This document shows, piece after piece, positions 10,747 through 22,911 of a stretch of DNA of 64,000 nucleotides (position 1 is the stretch's first letter; every line of letters begins with the position of its first letter). Below the pieces are notes generated by a model, which did not search any database, was not told the origin of the DNA, and saw only the letters and a list, made by a program, of their open reading frames with translations. The position numbers were made by a program, and so were the translations under genes. Origin of the DNA: Welwitschia mirabilis. Lineage: Eukaryota > Gnetophyta > Gnetopsida > Welwitschiales. The stretch covers positions 80,224,366 through 80,288,365 of the forward strand of contig JBOZIK010000001.1 in the NCBI GenBank assembly GCA_051453625.1, read 5' to 3'.

Positions 10747-11070
10747 GGCACCTGTGGAGTTCGAAGTTTATTTATTGCACGCGGAATGCCGGCCAAAGGA
10801 CGTGGCAATTGCAACAGGGTTGAAATCAGCAGAGATGACCGGAGCAAGAGATTGTACGGACAAAGAAACTACGCGTCAACGGACAACGGGGATATGACGA
10901 CAACATAACGACTGGGTTCAGATTCGAGAGATGACATGAAGTCGACAATATGTATCACTCGTCAGAGACTCCAGAGACGAAACTGTATGCTGGAGTGTAA
11001 CCCAAAGAATTCCTGTCCCGACAGTACGAAGAGTCTTCACGTTGGCCACTTCGCCGACCAGAATCTTTGG

Positions 11071-13446
11071 CAGTTGTAGCTGCACCGGTCTGGTCTAGCA
11101 AAGCAATCTGAAGATGGGTCCATCTCAATCGCTTTACGTCTCTTCATGGTATCTTGCCTTTGAAATGTTGCTGTTAAAATACTATACTAATTTTTCAAGG
11201 GGTAGGATAAGGTCAATTCCAGATTCTGGACCGTTTCAGCCATATCACTTTGTTTCCTTATTTTAATTTTTTATAAGTGTAATTTATTTAAGTAAATAAC
11301 CAATGTTTGCGATAGATGATGATGAGTAGTGATTTATTAAAAGTTTTTTAAAAATTTAATTCATAGTAACTTTCTAAAGTTCAAGTTTATGGAACGCTTA
11401 TTAAAAACGTTTGGATTATACTAGTTAAACAAGTTTGGTAGCTATTGAAAGTATGAATGTTATCAATTTCATGTTGAATATCTAATTTTGAAATCAAGTT
11501 TACTTTAATAAAATCAACATCCATCACTATTAAAAATAATAATAGCAATGAAAAAATAACTAACAATCTCTATTGGGTGATGAACAACAATTTGTGTACA
11601 AACTAAAGTGTCATGGATTTCTATGGGATGATGAATGACAATCAAATGTCATTAGAAAAAGAAAAAAGAAAAGAAAAGAAAAGAAAGAAAAAAGAAAAAA
11701 GAAAAAAGACATGGGTAAACAATCTAGCCATGCCAAATGAGGGCTTAATATTATTAAATTATAGATGGAATTTATCTACTAATGTGAGTTTCCACGTTCT
11801 TGACTTTGTGACACATCTTGCTCTGCAACTACTTGTAAAGTTGTGTTAGGATGAGGAAATACTAGCATAGCTTTCTTTCTAGGATCAAAGGCTAACAAAA
11901 AGGAATAAGTTGTGTTATATTCGCAAGTGGTGCAGGCAAAAACCATACTAAAACATAGTTAACATGTAAAAAAAAAATCATAAATATATATATGCACTTG
12001 CAAGCGAGTTTCAACGAATGTTATAGTACTTAATCAAAGATAACAATAATGGAAATAAGTAACTTCAATTAACTTATGCATTATACAATTGCAAAATGAG
12101 TGAAATAAGCTTGAAAGTCTATGGAAGATATTGTAGATGAATGTACTGAATTGATTGGGTTACGAGACGTAAGACATAGATACACATTTGGGTAAATTAC
12201 CTCCTAAAAGTGACTTTTTGGAGATTAAAACCTGGAAGCTAAAACCTAATTCCTAATGATTTATAGTCTTAAAATTTTTCTCACATTAAGATCTTTAAAA
12301 TGTTTTCCTATGAACATAAGCTAGAAAAAGATTGACCTATATCTTCCTATCTTTTTGTAATTAGTTGTCTTTATTATTTTTTTGGCTACTATTCTTGTTC
12401 ACATATATCTTTTAGGAGTGGAATAAATTTTAAGTTTATTTTAAAAAATAAAATCTCTAGTAAGCTTTTCGAAAATTAAAAATAAAACTAGAAAAGAAAA
12501 TTATTTTTTTTAAAAATATATAACTTTATATTAAATTAGAAACTCCAAATAGTACACGATGTAAAATAAGAATGTTTCATGTAATAAATGGAGAAAAGAG
12601 GGAAGACAATGGAATTTTCTTTTAGAGGCTTTCCATGCATAATAGTAAAATGCATATTGAGTTTACTTCAAAAATTTACATCTAATTTTGTAAGGCTATC
12701 ATGGAAATCTCATATGACTAAAACTTCCAAATGAGGAAAGGGATGATGACCAAAGAGTAGATTCCCATGAAAATTTCGATTTAGGTGGATTCAAATAAGT
12801 GGTTTCACTTCTAAAGGATGATGCTTATCATTGTCAACTATATCCTTCTTACTAACCTCATTAGGTGTATCATCATCTTATTCTTTGCTTGACGTGTTTC
12901 TGCCTTTTTCTTCATCACTATCAAATGAAGGATCCTAAGAGTTCTTTGCAAAGAAGCAAACAAGATTTTGATCTAAGCTTGCATCTAGATTTGTCTTGTG
13001 TAGATTAATTATAAAGGAACTAAGTGAGGCCCTAATGCCTACTTTTTTTTCCTACTACATTTCCTTTCTAAAAGAGTCATTTAAAAAGAAAGAAAGATTT
13101 ATGTGAAACTTAACTATCATGGACATTAGAAAATATAAGTGAATCTTTATAAATTTGTTAAACTAGTCTACTAAGGTGAAGTATTTTTAAATAAGAATGA
13201 AGCATTGTTTGGAGGGTTCTAAGAATTCATTTCTATAATAGTGGTCTTTTAAGTTTTTTAACATCCAACCAATTAATGAAAAATATTTATAAGAGATTTT
13301 GGTTTTCTAGCTTTTCTGAATTTATAGCCTTTTAAATCAAATCCAATAACCTTTGTTGATATTTTTCCATTGACATAAATCATGGTTTCATAGACTCAAG
13401 TTTGTGCTTCATTCTAATTATTGACAGAGTTCATAGAAACACTATT
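11071..13446. repeat. 2.4 kb direct duplication, copy 2
   Basis: Matches 500-2895. The left end is continuous with the CpG-rich island. The right end is lost where copy 2 runs into unrelated sequence after the ATAGAAAC block near 13434. In the first 100 bp copy 2 keeps several C bases (CACCGG, CTAG, TCGCTTTACG) where copy 1 has T. The fossil exon-like frames described in copy 1 are also here on the minus strand (13414-13351, 12935-12791). Confidence 0.9.
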
Positions 13447-14957
13447 GTTGCTATGGTTTGTGATGACTTTTCTAATGACTTGACTTGAATGACTTAAGGA
13501 GGCTCTTTTGTTTAATGAATGAATTTTTAGATTTCTAAATTAAAAGAAAGCTAAAATAAGAATTTAAACACTATTTTGAGGAAAAGAAACTCTTCAGTCT
13601 TTCTCTTAGAAAGTAAAAAATTGTGAAAGAACATTTCATAAGGAAAACATGTTCAAGCAATACTGGAATGAATTATGATATTGTCTATAAATGAACTAAA
13701 AATTTTAGATATTATAACCCAAAAAAATTAACAAAAAAATCAATTCTATAAGTAGAATAAAAACTATAGGAATAGAACTATGTAATTCTATAGACACAGC
13801 AACACTGATTTACACACGAGATTAGAAAATTTAGTAGAAAGAGTAATCTAATAGATGTATTGAATTAGCTTAACAAACATTATAGAATAGCATAATAGAT
13901 AAAGCATTTTAATAAAAGTCATAGAATAATTTAATAGATGAATAAGGTCACTTAAGAGACAAACTAGACTATTTAATAGACAAATGGCTACTTTAACAGA
14001 TAGATTGAATAAAGAAGAGTATTGTTCCACAGATAGCCTGAAACAAATAGATTTAAGAGCTAAAAACATAATAACATTATTTAATGAACATAAGAGGACT
14101 GATCAGTAAATAAAACATGACTATTCTAATAGACAAATTGATTTAACACACCATATAAAGTGAGTTTAATAAGTTAGACAGGACTCTTTAGTAGACAGAA
14201 TAGGATAACTTAGCATGCACAGTCTTCAAAATGATAACAAAGCATTTTCAAAGCATTAAATGGATTCATGAAACTCTTAATAAGAGACTAAAAATGCATC
14301 AGATATTCCCAAAAGTGAAGAAATAGTAATTTTATTAACTTAAGAGAATGAACTTACAAGATCCAAGCTATTTTAAGTTTGATATTAGAATAGACTTTTC
14401 ATGCCTAGGCTTGTAATGATGGTTGGGCTTGATTCCTGACTGAGAAAACTTACTAGTGGCTAAGAATCTTGTTGACTTCCATCCAATGGCTAAATGATTC
14501 ACCCACTACCTTTTTTCCAAGCATTGGGGATGAGTTTATATTGAGAGGAAGTTCTTAAGGGGTTGAGAAAAAGATGGGATGTATGAGGATTTGTTGGGAT
14601 TGGGCCCTAAAAAAATAGAAATATGTGGACCACACTAAGATTATGAAAGAAGTCAACTTGGACTTTTCTTCTTGTTTTTGCAAAGAGCCTGTAAAACTAT
14701 TTTGGAGATGGAGTTTCATAAATGGTTTTCTAAAGACAGATGTTTGCAGACTGGGTCCTGTATGTGGACTTTTGTAAACAAAATACTAAAGTTAGATCTT
14801 TGGAGAGAAAATGATAACAACGGAGTTTTTCAGACAAAATGTTGAAGATGAAATTTTGGAGATAGAATTCTGAAGATAGATTTTTGAGGAAAAATTTTTG
14901 AAGATACATTTTTAAAGAATTATTTATTTTTATCATTGATGATTTTTCTATCACAAT

Positions 14958-14960
<3 letters not shown>
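13447..14960. other. Non-coding, with a diffuse repeat
   Basis: No supported gene. Between about 13830 and 14210 a TTTAATAGAYAAA-like motif recurs irregularly about every 30-45 bp (13849, 13890, 13932, 13976, 13998, 14129, 14190), suggesting a very old degenerate tandem array. Confidence 0.4.
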
Positions 14961-14963
<3 letters not shown>

Positions 14964-14998
<35 letters not shown>

Positions 14999-14999
14999 T
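14964..14999. repeat. (CT)n microsatellite with T tail
   Basis: About 13 CT units followed by nine T. The long purine-coded open frame read through it on the other strand is an artefact of the repeat. Confidence 0.95.
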
Positions 15000-15590
15000 A
15001 AAGAAAAGCATGACTATATGCTTTGTGACAAAACTTGATTCAAACTTGATGAAGAACTCTAGAACGATGGAACTACATAAAGAATTGGAATTTGTTGATT
15101 GCCTCCATGATTTGTTTCTAACAATGCCTTGATTGGTTCACTTCTTGAAGTAAGTTTATAATCCTATTCATCATCTTTTGGGTGTTCTTGGGATATTTCT
15201 CCTTCTTGCCTTCTTTCCTGTAAGTTAGAAATTTTCCTCTCCACAAGACAAAGTGTCATATCATGATTGAAAAAGATAATATTTTATGCTAAAAATGATC
15301 AAAATAAAACTTCAAAAAAAAAGCTCTTTCTTTTTTTTTGAAATATTTCTATTTGGCTATTTCTTTTTTGGGATTCTTTTTTTCAAAAATATAATTGCAT
15401 ATATTTCAAAACATCGAAGAGTTGAGATCTTTTACTTCTGTGAAATGATATTTTTTTTTTTGGTTTTGTTTTGTCTAGTTCAAAGTGAAAAAGTGGAACA
15501 AGTAGTGACTCTTTTCATCTTGAGTTAGAGGCATCGCTCTTGGAATATCTCTTTTTGGAGATAACTCTATATCTTGATATTTAATGTATT
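15000..15590. other. T-rich non-coding stretch
   Basis: Poly-T-rich sequence. The open frame at 15286-15528 is mostly Phe/Leu/Ile from low-complexity T runs and is not supported. This may be the decayed continuation of the minus-strand gypsy element after its protease. Confidence 0.4.
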
Positions 15591-15594
15591 TTAT

Positions 15595-16680
15595 TTTTTA
15601 ATGGCACAGAGAGATCATTACTCCTCCATCATAAATCCAAGATCTCCCTAAAATTAGGATAAATCTTGAATTACTTTCAATGACATGGAAATGTGTATTA
15701 TGCGTAACATTCTTGGTTTTTATGTTTAGATCAATTATAATTAAAGTATATTTTGAATTACCATTAAATCCTTTTATTTAAATGGCCTCATTCTTATTTA
15801 TTTTATTTTTGATGTTTAATGCTTTTAGATAAGGTTTTGTTATAATATTTAGTTCTATATCACAATCCATAAATGCTCTTTTAACTTTAACTCATGCTAT
15901 TTCAACTGAAATAAAGGGTGAATATCTAACTATATTCTCATGTTGAACTGATCAAAATTCACTATTCATGAATGGAATTTCTTGATTAACAAATAATGTT
16001 GACATATTATTGAAAAAATGTGTTTTTGCATCTTAATACCTAAATTGTTCATGAAAAGTTTCCATAATAGCTTGCCTAAAATCAAGATTTTGTAAACGGT
16101 TTGTTTTATCTTGCCTTTTAGACTTTGAACTTTGTTTTCTTGTCTATTTGCCAAAGTTCATCTAACCCATTGATTAAATCTAATAATGTTATCCTCATTT
16201 GTATCAGAAGTGTTTTTGATCATAAAGATGGTATAAGGCTTAGTATTTACATGGATGATAACATTCTGTGGTTGAAAAGAAGTAAATGATTCAGAACTTC
16301 AAAAAGGATTTTTAAAAATTTTAAGAGTTTGATTAGGGGCAATTAGTGGATAATCTAGGCCAATTTGTCATTTTTCTTTCATTATTTCTTGTACTATATG
16401 CCTTAAATTTTAATAGTTTTTAGTGTCATGTCTTTTGACTCGATGATATTAAGAATATTGGTTTTCATTATACCATTTTGATTTAGGGGTATTTAGATCA
16501 TATTATTTTGGTTAAGGTAGTTTGATTGCCTTCTTAACTAAAAGGGTAGTAAGGATCTTAGAAAAAGGCATGTCTATTTTATAAACTATCATCTAGAACT
16601 TTGATTTGTTTTGATGACCAATACTACTTTAGAGATTGATTTCTTCTCATTTGATTTTGAGTCAGATTGGTTTCTAAATG
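15595..16680 (-). pseudogene. Ty3/gypsy (Tat-like) gag 3' half and protease
   Basis: Read on the minus strand from 16680 downwards. A gag segment reads IDMPFSKILTTLL (near 16560), then KWYNENQYS and YHRVKRHDTKN (about 16480-16425), matching the CxYHxxxGHxTxxC knuckle of Tat-type gag with its cysteines lost. NLRHIVQEIM follows. Further down, 15890-15595 is an aspartic protease: MDCDIELNI at the active site, where D-C-G-A is expected, then IKGFNGNSKY, and ILGRSWIYDGG at the C-terminal hairpin. Stops occur throughout. No RT was recognisable below 15595. The upstream part of the same gag is at 19870-20290. Confidence 0.8.
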
Positions 16681-16682
16681 TT

Positions 16683-16920
16683 CACTACTAGAAATCTAAG
16701 CTTTTAAGGCATTTATTTTAATAAATTCCTTAAGTATATAGCTTTAAATAAATGCCTTAAACAAAGCTAATAAAAATCTTTTTGAGGCCTTTTTGAAAGA
16801 AATGCCTTAAAATCCCTTTTAAATTGTCTTTAAGGTGCTTATAAAAAGAATTCCTTAATAATAAGGCATGTGTTATAATAAAGGAGTTACATATTTTGAG
16901 TTTTAATAAATGCCTTAAAT
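16683..16920 (+). mobile_element. Terminus of a CACTA (En/Spm-type) DNA transposon
   Basis: Starts CACTACTAGAAATC, the standard terminal inverted repeat of plant CACTA elements. The next 240 bp carry about eight subterminal repeats of the AAATGCCTTAAA motif in both orientations (16703, 16724, 16749, 16801, 16829, 16849, 16863, 16908), which are transposase-binding sites in this superfamily. The element would extend rightwards. No opposite TIR or transposase frame was found in the next 2 kb, so it is truncated, or its other end was removed. Confidence 0.75.
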
Positions 16921-18720
16921 AATTTGAGTAGTTATTCTAGAAACACACTTATATATCAATATATATTAAATTATTACTCAAGTGCTTTTTAGATCTTATT
17001 CAAACTAAATGATTATCTACCCCCTTCATAGTTCTTTCACGTGCAATTTTCCACTTCCTTTCCCTCACCAACAACATCCATCACTTTCTTTACCTCATAT
17101 TAGCATCTATGTCTAAATTTGTAATTGAATTAGAAGGATTATCAAAGAAAAGAAAAATGAATTAAAGTTATTTAGAGAAATATTTCTAAAGATTTTTGAA
17201 TAAGGCATAGAAACAATAAAAAAGGGATGATGGCATAGATGTCATTACTTCTCCTTTGGCTTGGGTTAGTTAATCACAATAATTTGTTTCTTTTCTTCTT
17301 CTGTAATTAAGTTTTCAAATGAATGCCAAGTATTTTTGAATGAATATTTTATATTCATTTTTTAAAACATAAGCATCTATTTCCAAATCTATTTAAAGGA
17401 GTTATCAGGAAATGTATTGCTTATTTCCATACTTAGATTGTAAACCTAGAATGCTAGTTTGATACCTCAAATTATTAATAGAAGTGTGCTAAATCATATT
17501 CCTAAAAGGATGTTAGGTTTCAATTATCTTGATTTGCTTTCTTTGCTACTTAAAAATGCATGAGCGATCTCACATGTTTAAAATTTTCTTTAGTAGAATC
17601 TTAGTAATACAATCATCTATGCCTCTTCATTGTCCTTTACCATTATGCTTGGTAATTAAGTTATTATTTCATAGTAAAAATGTTTGATTGGATTTTATAA
17701 TGTGTAAAAAGGATCATTTCAAGTAGAATACATAGACAAGTTATGCTATAGTAATTGGCAACTAAAGTACTTTCAATCGTACTTGTTTTTCATTACATTT
17801 TACAACATTTTCCTAGAGGTTTTCATCACCAGTTCAATTCCAAATAGAATAGAGTTTCTTCTATAGATAAACATTATTATAGAACTTTTAAATGTAATTA
17901 ATGTTTTTCTTGTGACTATAATTATTTAATTCTTATCAGCAATCAAGTAAACAATGATTTGTAGCAGCTATGATACCAACTTTTAGCATGCCTTTATAAA
18001 TCAAGGATAATGTATTTTATTGGTAGATTTATTATGCTGTAAGAATTTTAATCCAGAATGAAGTTTGTTCCACTAACTATTAAATATCATAAAACATGTA
18101 TTTTTTCCTACATGTACACCTAATAAAGCAATGTTCCATATATTTCTTGTTGATTTTACTATTTTTGAACTCTACTGATTTCAAAAATAATCCTTTTCTT
18201 TTGTTTTTTTTTTTTTTGGTATCTGTTTAAACTTTTTCTTTCTAATTTTACTTGACTACCGACCCTTATTCTTAATACACTAATCTATACCATATCATCA
18301 AAGTAGCACACACTAGAGAAGTGAAATGGTGGAGATATAATCATAATTAAAATATATTATTGTATTGATGTACAGTTACCATTTTTCTAAAATGGAAACA
18401 TCATCCTCCTGAAGCAAGTAGGTTTGATATATTAGAGCAACCATTAGCATTAAATAAATAGCTATAAAGTTTTTTACCCTAGTGTTCTTATGATATTACT
18501 ATTACTATATCAGAAAAATATGTGTTACGAAATTTGTGTGTAATTAATTTAATTAAAAGAAATAGTAGAAGAACATACAACATATTCTATGTGCTTTAGA
18601 AACATTCCTGAGGTTGTTTATATTAACAGCCTCAAAATAAACAAGAAAAGTTCAAATGCCCTTAGTGCTTTTAGTATAATCTTTAGAACAGTTATTATTA
18701 AAAGGAATTAATAATAGAAT
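16921..18720. other. Non-coding, probably interior of the CACTA element
   Basis: No supported gene or recognisable domain. A CACGTG box is present at 17039. AT-rich throughout. Confidence 0.4.
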
Positions 18721-19850
18721 TGTTTCAATGCCAATTTGTAGGAATTTGAGGGTTTATTTTAAGTACCTTTGTAGGACATTTATAGAGGTTTGGATGTAAT
18801 TCTGATGATTATGGAGAACTAAGAGGATGTTCACTAAAACATGCTATTCTTAGCATATTTGGAGGCATCTCAAGCTTATTTGATACTTCATATTTTAAAG
18901 GACAGATTAACTATGCAAAAGACTAATTTCCTTTTGAGATAGAAGATGAAGAGGCCTATCGTCCCCTCTATCATCCCCATGATAGGTAGGATGGTAGTAC
19001 TGCTGACATGGATGGAGTTTATAGAGTTAACTATGGGGCTTGACGCTGATGAACCAACTTTTAACATGGAGTGACATCCTCATTGTCATCCTCACGATAG
19101 TCAAGACGACAAATATTTTTGTATGAATAGAAAGAATAATGTTTGTAATGGAGTCATGTGAGCCATTGATTCTAGAACTTCAATGTAAAACTATAAATAC
19201 CATTCCTTTTCTTCACTTTCATTTCCATGTTTTGCACTAGATATTCTTGTGATGAAAGATTGAAGGACAAAGGGCCCATCCAATAGCTATAAAGAGAAGT
19301 TTACCTTGGTGCTAGGCTTAGTATCCTCCACTAAGGTGTTGCTACTTTATTGTAAGTGGATGTAAAAGTTTATGATCAATTCAATTACTATTTCCACTAT
19401 TATTATCTAAATGTCTCTTATGGTTCAAGTTGATTATAGTTTAGTAATAGTTCTATATTTTATTTAGATCATAAAGGCAACCTTTTTAAGGTTGAATTTG
19501 TTAGTTTAGATTTGCATTTCATTTCCTTTATTCCATTTCATACTTGCATTATCCATACTTTGTTTGGCACATATTATAGTTTATGTTGGTTAGGAATAAG
19601 TGATAAACTCTTTCTAATTGATTTAGATTACAAAGAACTAGTTCTTATGACAAAAGGATTTTACCTTCATTCATCTTGCATTGCATTTTACATTGTTGTT
19701 TACTTTTATTTATTAAAAGATAAAAGACTCAAATACTTTGTGAAATTAATTCTCTAACTTTAAGCCTAATGCCTTCAATAGATTATGACATTTGGGTTAA
19801 CTCCCATCTATACTAGTATGTGTTTTCCATAAGTATTATGATTTACTAGT
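18721..19850 (+). repeat. Athila-like LTR (copy A), probably solo
   Basis: Opens TGTTTCAATG and aligns along its length with the reverse complement of 56399-57611. Shared blocks include ATGATTATGGAG, AGAGAAGTTTACCTTGGTG, AAGTATCCTCCA-TAAGGT and AATAGATTATGACATTTG. It ends at about 19848-19855. It carries an ATAAATACC TATA-like site near 19193 and two dyad modules (18963, 19078). The right flank is minus-strand gag of the Tat-like element and the left flank is not Athila internal sequence, so a solo LTR is likely. No clean 5 bp target duplication was found. Confidence 0.75.
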
Positions 19851-19869
19851 TATCATGTATTAGTCTTAG

Positions 19870-20290
19870 TAGATACGCATCCGAGTCTCTATAAATCTCC
19901 TAAGGGTGTCTTCCAAGAAATTTAAAGAGGATTATTGAATTTTTGGAGATGAAGGATATTGGTTAAAATATGAAGAATAGAATAAAGAATCTTTGTCAAA
20001 ATATAAAGAAAAAGATGAAGGATGTTCATAAGAAAATAAAGGATAAGGATTAGAAGGTGAATAAAATTGATGAAATGATGAAGGTTCAGAGTCACAAGAA
20101 AAGGTATAAGACAAATAGTCAAAATTATCTTGGCAAAAATAAAGATATTCACATTTAAAATCATGGAAGTAAGATAGAGACTGATCAGTATATGAAGATA
20201 TGTCAAAGTTCCATGTATATGCATAAAAAGATTGAGTACATAAGGGAGAATCTAAGTATTGAATTGAAGTAATTCCTTATAGTTTGCTTA
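19870..20290 (-). pseudogene. Gag N-terminal half of the Tat-like gypsy element
   Basis: On the minus strand the frame is open from about 20285 to a stop at 19932-19934 and continues in the same frame to about 19875. It is rich in Ser, Tyr, Phe, Pro and Asp (HPSSFSLYFDKD, FNQYPSSP), then NFLEDTLRRFIETR. Such Y/S/P-rich stretches followed by a helical segment are typical of gypsy gag before its knuckle. Orientation and order match the gag half at 16680. I infer that one gag was split by the CACTA and Athila insertions. A hydrophobic frame overlapping it (19922-20224) is a shadow. Confidence 0.55.
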
Positions 20291-22088
20291 GGTTATGGAC
20301 TAGATAGAAAATGATGTTTGAAATTTTGAATGAAAGAGTAAAGATTATGATTCATATTATAAAGAGAGGTTTGGTAGAGTCTATCATTTAAGATAAATTA
20401 GCAGTTCTTGTATTTTAAGAAAACATTTAGTAAAAGTTAAGTTTCTAGATACACATGGGTTGTATACAATAATGAAAGATTACAAAAGTTTAATTTATAA
20501 AAGATGATGAAGTTTTATTATAGAATACTCACAGTGCTAGTGACATCATATGGTGGCACTGGTTTTTTGTGAAAGACTTGGTTTAGCTAAAGATGATTAT
20601 GTAAGCCTTATGGTGATAGAGGATTTGAAAAGGTACTTAATTATGGCTTAATGATAAGTAAATACTATGCATCAATAATTAAAAGAGCTAATGCAAAAAT
20701 GTAAAAACTAACTAATATGCAATATAATATAAGGAATAATGATGCAAAAATAATAAATACATGTGTTAAAACACTTTCTTAAGATTTTCTAAAGATGACT
20801 CTTTTTAAATTTATCTTCAAGTACCTAGTAAGGAAGTTTCCTAGGATAGAGAAGAGAAGAAGAAATAGAGATATGGTAGAGAGAGAAGTGAAGAGAAGAA
20901 AGAATTTTTGTTCTTTTTCCCTTATCTTTTCTTTAAACTTATAAAATAGTACCTCCAGTAAGAAGATTTGATATAAATATGATGTACCATTTCAAATAAT
21001 CTTTGAAAAAAAAGGAAAAAACCAAAAAGAAGAAAAATAAAAAGAAATAAATGAAAGAAGAAATAAAAAAGCCATCAAATTAAATTCCATTAATTAAGTG
21101 TAAGGAATAATCAACACTACTCTACTAGTGGAAAAAAAGAAGAAGAAACTAAAACCTTACAAAAATAAAAATAACATAAAGGGGTACTAGAATGGGACTA
21201 GTAGAAAATAAAAGAAAAAGAAAGAAATATAAAATAAAGGGGTACTAAAATGGAACTGGTTTTAAAAGAAAATAAAAATGTAAAAATAAAATAAAAAAGA
21301 AAAATAAAAAGAGAATAACAAAAATAGAACATAAATGTGTGTATTCCATTGTAGCTATGTCATGATCCAGTTTTTGGGTTGGACCTAAAAGCATGATCTT
21401 TTTCTTCTAATTAACTAAATTATATTATGTTTACATTAGTAATATTATATAATTTAATTAAACATCATAGTGGATTAATTTAGGTTATGACTAACAGACT
21501 TACTTCTAAGTTACCCACAGGATTCACATTAAGTAAACTATATGATGATAGCTCACCTGAGTAATACCAAAACCAAACTTAAGGTTAATTAGAAATCTTA
21601 ATTAGTAGCTCACATAAAAAGTGTGCAGATTGTAGTTAAGTGGTTGGTTATACTAATAGCTAAGCAACCATGCCTACATAATCCTCATCTGGAGGAATTC
21701 AGACAACACGTAGTTATATCTTAGACCTCATTGCAATTTCTACCTATATGTATGAGCATAAAATAGATCAAGATGGTCCATATCAATGGCATGTGGTAAT
21801 CTTAGACATGAAAGAATATAGGAAATGATGCAAGAACTTAATATTTCAAAACAACAATAATAGACATTACACATAAATATATGGACATACGCATAGTAGC
21901 TATATGTAAAAGTATAGGAGGCAGTAGTCAAGAAATCTCAAGGTTACAACATCCAATATTATTAAGGAATTCTAATGCATGAATGATAACAATACACATA
22001 TATATTAGCATAAATTAGATATATGGATACTTGGGTATATAAATATAGTAAATCCCCTTATCACTTAGCCATAATCATCCATTAATAA
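20291..22088. other. Purine-rich non-coding sequence with tandem repeat and LTR-like edge
   Basis: 20800-21310 is strongly A/G-rich. A ~59 bp repeat with ATAAAGGGGTACTA occurs at 21177 and 21236. The last 130 bp before the gap (GTAAA-CCCCTTA-CACTTAG-CATAATCATCCATTA) match 50230-50275 and 51490-51535, so a third copy of that LTR-like repeat enters the gap here. No gene seen. Confidence 0.5.
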
Positions 22089-22911
22089 NNNNNNNNNNNN
22101 NNNNNNNNNNNNNNNNNNNNNNNNNNNNNNNNNNNNNNNNNNNNNNNNNNNNNNNNNNNNNNNNNNNNNNNNNNNNNNNNNNNNNNNNNNNNNNNNNNNN
22201 NNNNNNNNNNNNNNNNNNNNNNNNNNNNNNNNNNNNNNNNNNNNNNNNNNNNNNNNNNNNNNNNNNNNNNNNNNNNNNNNNNNNNNNNNNNNNNNNNNNN
22301 NNNNNNNNNNNNNNNNNNNNNNNNNNNNNNNNNNNNNNNNNNNNNNNNNNNNNNNNNNNNNNNNNNNNNNNNNNNNNNNNNNNNNNNNNNNNNNNNNNNN
22401 NNNNNNNNNNNNNNNNNNNNNNNNNNNNNNNNNNNNNNNNNNNNNNNNNNNNNNNNNNNNNNNNNNNNNNNNNNNNNNNNNNNNNNNNNNNNNNNNNNNN
22501 NNNNNNNNNNNNNNNNNNNNNNNNNNNNNNNNNNNNNNNNNNNNNNNNNNNNNNNNNNNNNNNNNNNNNNNNNNNNNNNNNNNNNNNNNNNNNNNNNNNN
22601 NNNNNNNNNNNNNNNNNNNNNNNNNNNNNNNNNNNNNNNNNNNNNNNNNNNNNNNNNNNNNNNNNNNNNNNNNNNNNNNNNNNNNNNNNNNNNNNNNNNN
22701 NNNNNNNNNNNNNNNNNNNNNNNNNNNNNNNNNNNNNNNNNNNNNNNNNNNNNNNNNNNNNNNNNNNNNNNNNNNNNNNNNNNNNNNNNNNNNNNNNNNN
22801 NNNNNNNNNNNNNNNNNNNNNNNNNNNNNNNNNNNNNNNNNNNNNNNNNNNNNNNNNNNNNNNNNNNNNNNNNNNNNNNNNNNNNNNNNNNNNNNNNNNN
22901 NNNNNNNNNNN
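22089..22911. other. Assembly gap, 823 N
   Basis: Undetermined bases. The non-round length suggests a size estimate. The start of LTR copy B must lie inside it. Confidence 1.

Larger units (their letters stand above)
8300..11070. other. CpG-rich, non-transposon island
   Basis: From about 8300, and most strongly at 8640-9010, base use changes sharply: CG dinucleotides are common (GGCGCC occurs several times) while the surrounding retrotransposon DNA has almost none. No transposon protein, LTR or subterminal repeat is visible. The island runs straight into copy 2 of the 2.4 kb duplication. It contains the short open frame 8779-8970, a diverged duplication (9430-9600 and 9727-9893) and a 74 bp tandem repeat (10599-10746). 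It may be the regulatory or 5' part of a host gene, or a recent unmethylated insertion. No exon could be assigned. Confidence 0.6.

Noticed and set aside
14730-15011. Minus-strand frame of 93 residues
   Set aside because: Its start is the microsatellite (alternating Arg/Glu codons) and the rest has no domain.
15286-15528. 80-residue Phe-rich frame, possible membrane protein
   Set aside because: The hydrophobicity comes from poly-T runs; no start context or homologous wording.
19922-20224. 100-residue hydrophobic minus-strand frame
   Set aside because: It is one frame off the Ser/Tyr/Pro-rich gag-like frame, which fits the neighbouring gypsy element better.
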